A stretch of 64,000 bases of DNA from CANKHA01 sp035699705. GTDB lineage: Bacteria; Pseudomonadota; Alphaproteobacteria; Rhizobiales; Xanthobacteraceae. Numbering within the stretch: the first letter of the stretch is position 1; every line of letters begins with the position of its first letter. Under the pieces are notes generated by a model, which saw only the letters and a program-made list of their open reading frames with translations, was not told the origin of the DNA and searched no databases. The stretch spans positions 1 to 64,000 of the forward strand of contig DASSPI010000019.1 of NCBI GenBank assembly GCA_035699705.1, read 5' to 3'. Both the position numbers and the translations under genes were made by a program. Positions 63,116-64,000 of the stretch are shown here, one piece after another.

Positions 63116-63814
63116 TCAACGGCAGCAATTGGCTTGCAGGAAGCCGGTCAGGTCGTCGGTGACATGGTCGACGTGGTCGTCTTCCCGCCCTTCGAACTCC
63201 CAGTCTTCGCGCAGGACCTCGCGCGTGCCTTCCGGAATCACCAGCACCGTGGTCATGCCGAGCGCATGCGGGGTCGCGAGGTTGCGCGCAAGGTCCTCGA
63301 ACATCGCCGCCTTCGCAGGATCGACGCCGTGGAGCGCGAGAAATCGCTCATAGGTCTGCGGTGACGGCTTCGGCTCCAGCTCGGCCGCCGCGATGTCGAA
63401 AACGTCCTCGAAATGCTTGTCGATGGCGAGGCGCTGCATCACGGCGTCAGCATGTTTGCGCGTGCCGTTGGTGAGGATGAGCTTGCGGCCCGGCAGCTTC
63501 TCAATGGCGGCGCCGAGCCGCGGATTCGGCTCCAGCGGCGAGTGGTCGATCTCATGCACGAAGTCGAGGAAATCGTCCGGATGCAGTCCGTGCTCCAGCA
63601 TCAAGCCGCGCAAAGTGGTGCCATAGCGCCGGTAATAATCCTTCTGCAACCGGAAGGCGTCATCCTTCGGCAGATCGAGCAGACGCTCGATATAGAGACG
63701 GATACGCTCGTCGACCTGCTGCCAGAGGTTGAGATGATGCGGGTAGAGCGTGTTGTCGAGATCGAATACCCAAGTCTCAACCTGTGCGAAACCGCGCTGC
63801 GGTGAGGTTTTCAT
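63116..63814 (-). CDS. Pyrimidine 5'-nucleotidase, HAD superfamily
   Basis: The 232-aa protein has the HAD motif I FDLDNTLYP (17-25), motif II LILTNGTRKHAD and motif III/IV EPKPSPQTYERFL with MFEDLARNLATP. The DLDNTLYP variant and DYYRRYGTTLRGLM are typical of the SDT1-like pyrimidine nucleotidase group, which hydrolyses UMP/CMP. The start at 63814 has AGGGA just upstream and overlaps the stop of the preceding gene (ATGA), so it is coupled to it. Upstream of dapD by about 70 bases. Confidence 0.9.
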   Translation of the reverse strand: MKTSPQRGFAQVETWVFDLDNTLYPHHLNLWQQVDERIRLYIERLLDLPKDDAFRLQKDYYRRYGTTLRGLMLEHGLHPDDFLDFVHEIDHSPLEPNPRLGAAIEKLPGRKLILTNGTRKHADAVMQRLAIDKHFEDVFDIAAAELEPKPSPQTYERFLALHGVDPAKAAMFEDLARNLATPHALGMTTVLVIPEGTREVLREDWEFEGREDDHVDHVTDDLTGFLQANCCR

Positions 63815-64000
63815 GGTTCCCTGAAGCGCAGCGTCGTCGCGCCCTGCGCGGCAAGCTCGACGCTGGCGAAGCCCGCGGTGCTCAGGCCGCGCGCATTGCA
63901 TTCCTTATGGTCGCTGATCTCGAAGGATGCCTCGCGCGTGCACAGCATCATGCGTCCACCCCAGGTCAGCGGCTTGCCGCTGCGCTTTGCTACCTGCCCG
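63811..64000 (-). CDS. C-terminal part of an unidentified protein, cut by the window edge
   Basis: The last 62 codons are visible. They include LTWGGRMMLCTREASFEI, DHKECNARGLSTAGFASVEL and the end ATTLRFREP. The spaced cysteines and the Cys-x2-Arg-Gly-x2-x-Ala-Gly-Phe pattern recall DUF1036-type exported proteins, but with so short a piece this is a tentative link. Its TGA overlaps the nucleotidase ATG by 4 bases, so they belong to one operon. Confidence 0.6.
   Translation of the reverse strand, partial: GQVAKRSGKPLTWGGRMMLCTREASFEISDHKECNARGLSTAGFASVELAAQGATTLRFREP

Overview
The window is GC-rich chromosomal DNA from an alphaproteobacterium, most likely of the order Hyphomicrobiales (Rhizobiales), in the Bradyrhizobiaceae/Xanthobacteraceae range. 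The evidence is gene order typical of that group: ahcY-ptsH-manX-hprK-chvG-chvI near pckA; SRP RNA-dnaX-ebfC-recR; def-fmt-truA beside dapE-dapD. Intergenic palindromes of the kind common in Bradyrhizobium relatives also fit. No rRNA, tRNA, CRISPR array, insertion sequence or prophage was seen. The window opens inside lepA and closes inside an unidentified gene.

Layout. 1-9.4 kb: lepA start, a secreted hypothetical, S-adenosylhomocysteinase with a candidate palindromic operator upstream, then the PTS-Ntr-type HPr, EIIA and HPr kinase next to the ChvG/ChvI two-component system, a HugZ-like protein and PEP carboxykinase. 9.6-24.1 kb: mostly housekeeping genes (FAD oxidoreductase, DUF2865, RidA, DNA polymerase I, acyltransferase, HrpB helicase, PNP-family enzyme, aspartic protease, phosphomannomutase, kdsB-pheA operon). 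24.3-35.8 kb: a membrane-anchored cytochrome c, then a Yej-type peptide ABC transporter with two tandem binding proteins, facing a pepA-nlpC pair. 36.0-50.3 kb: a carboxymuconolactone decarboxylase-like protein and a complete Tad/Flp pilus locus. The main Tad operon (flp x3, cpaA-F, tadB, tadC) is on the minus strand. tadD converges on it, and a second plus-strand block (orphan CpaC-N domain, two TadE-like pseudopilins) lies beyond a sterol-desaturase-family gene. 50.3-64 kb: Lrp regulator, HIT protein, SRP RNA, dnaX-ebfC-recR, an AmpG-like permease, rmuC, def-fmt-GNAT-truA, and the lysine/DAP genes dapE and dapD with DUF805 and a pyrimidine nucleotidase.

How they work together. PTS-Ntr, ChvGI and pckA probably form a carbon/nitrogen/envelope-stress regulatory neighbourhood. 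The Yej transporter, the signal-less SH3-NlpC/P60 peptidase and the M17 aminopeptidase look like an import-and-digest route for cell-wall peptides. The Tad genes supply every part of a type IVc pilus.

Main points for a second look: (i) the Yej/NlpC/PepA module as a peptidoglycan-peptide recycling system; (ii) a 50-residue third Flp-like pilin with Ala at the processing site, plus a tandem flp-terminator duplication; (iii) loss of the Exo I aspartate in PolA; (iv) a perfect 11-bp inverted repeat upstream of ahcY; (v) TATAG/CTATA words spaced 20-21 bp in the AT-rich gap between the pilin genes and the desaturase.
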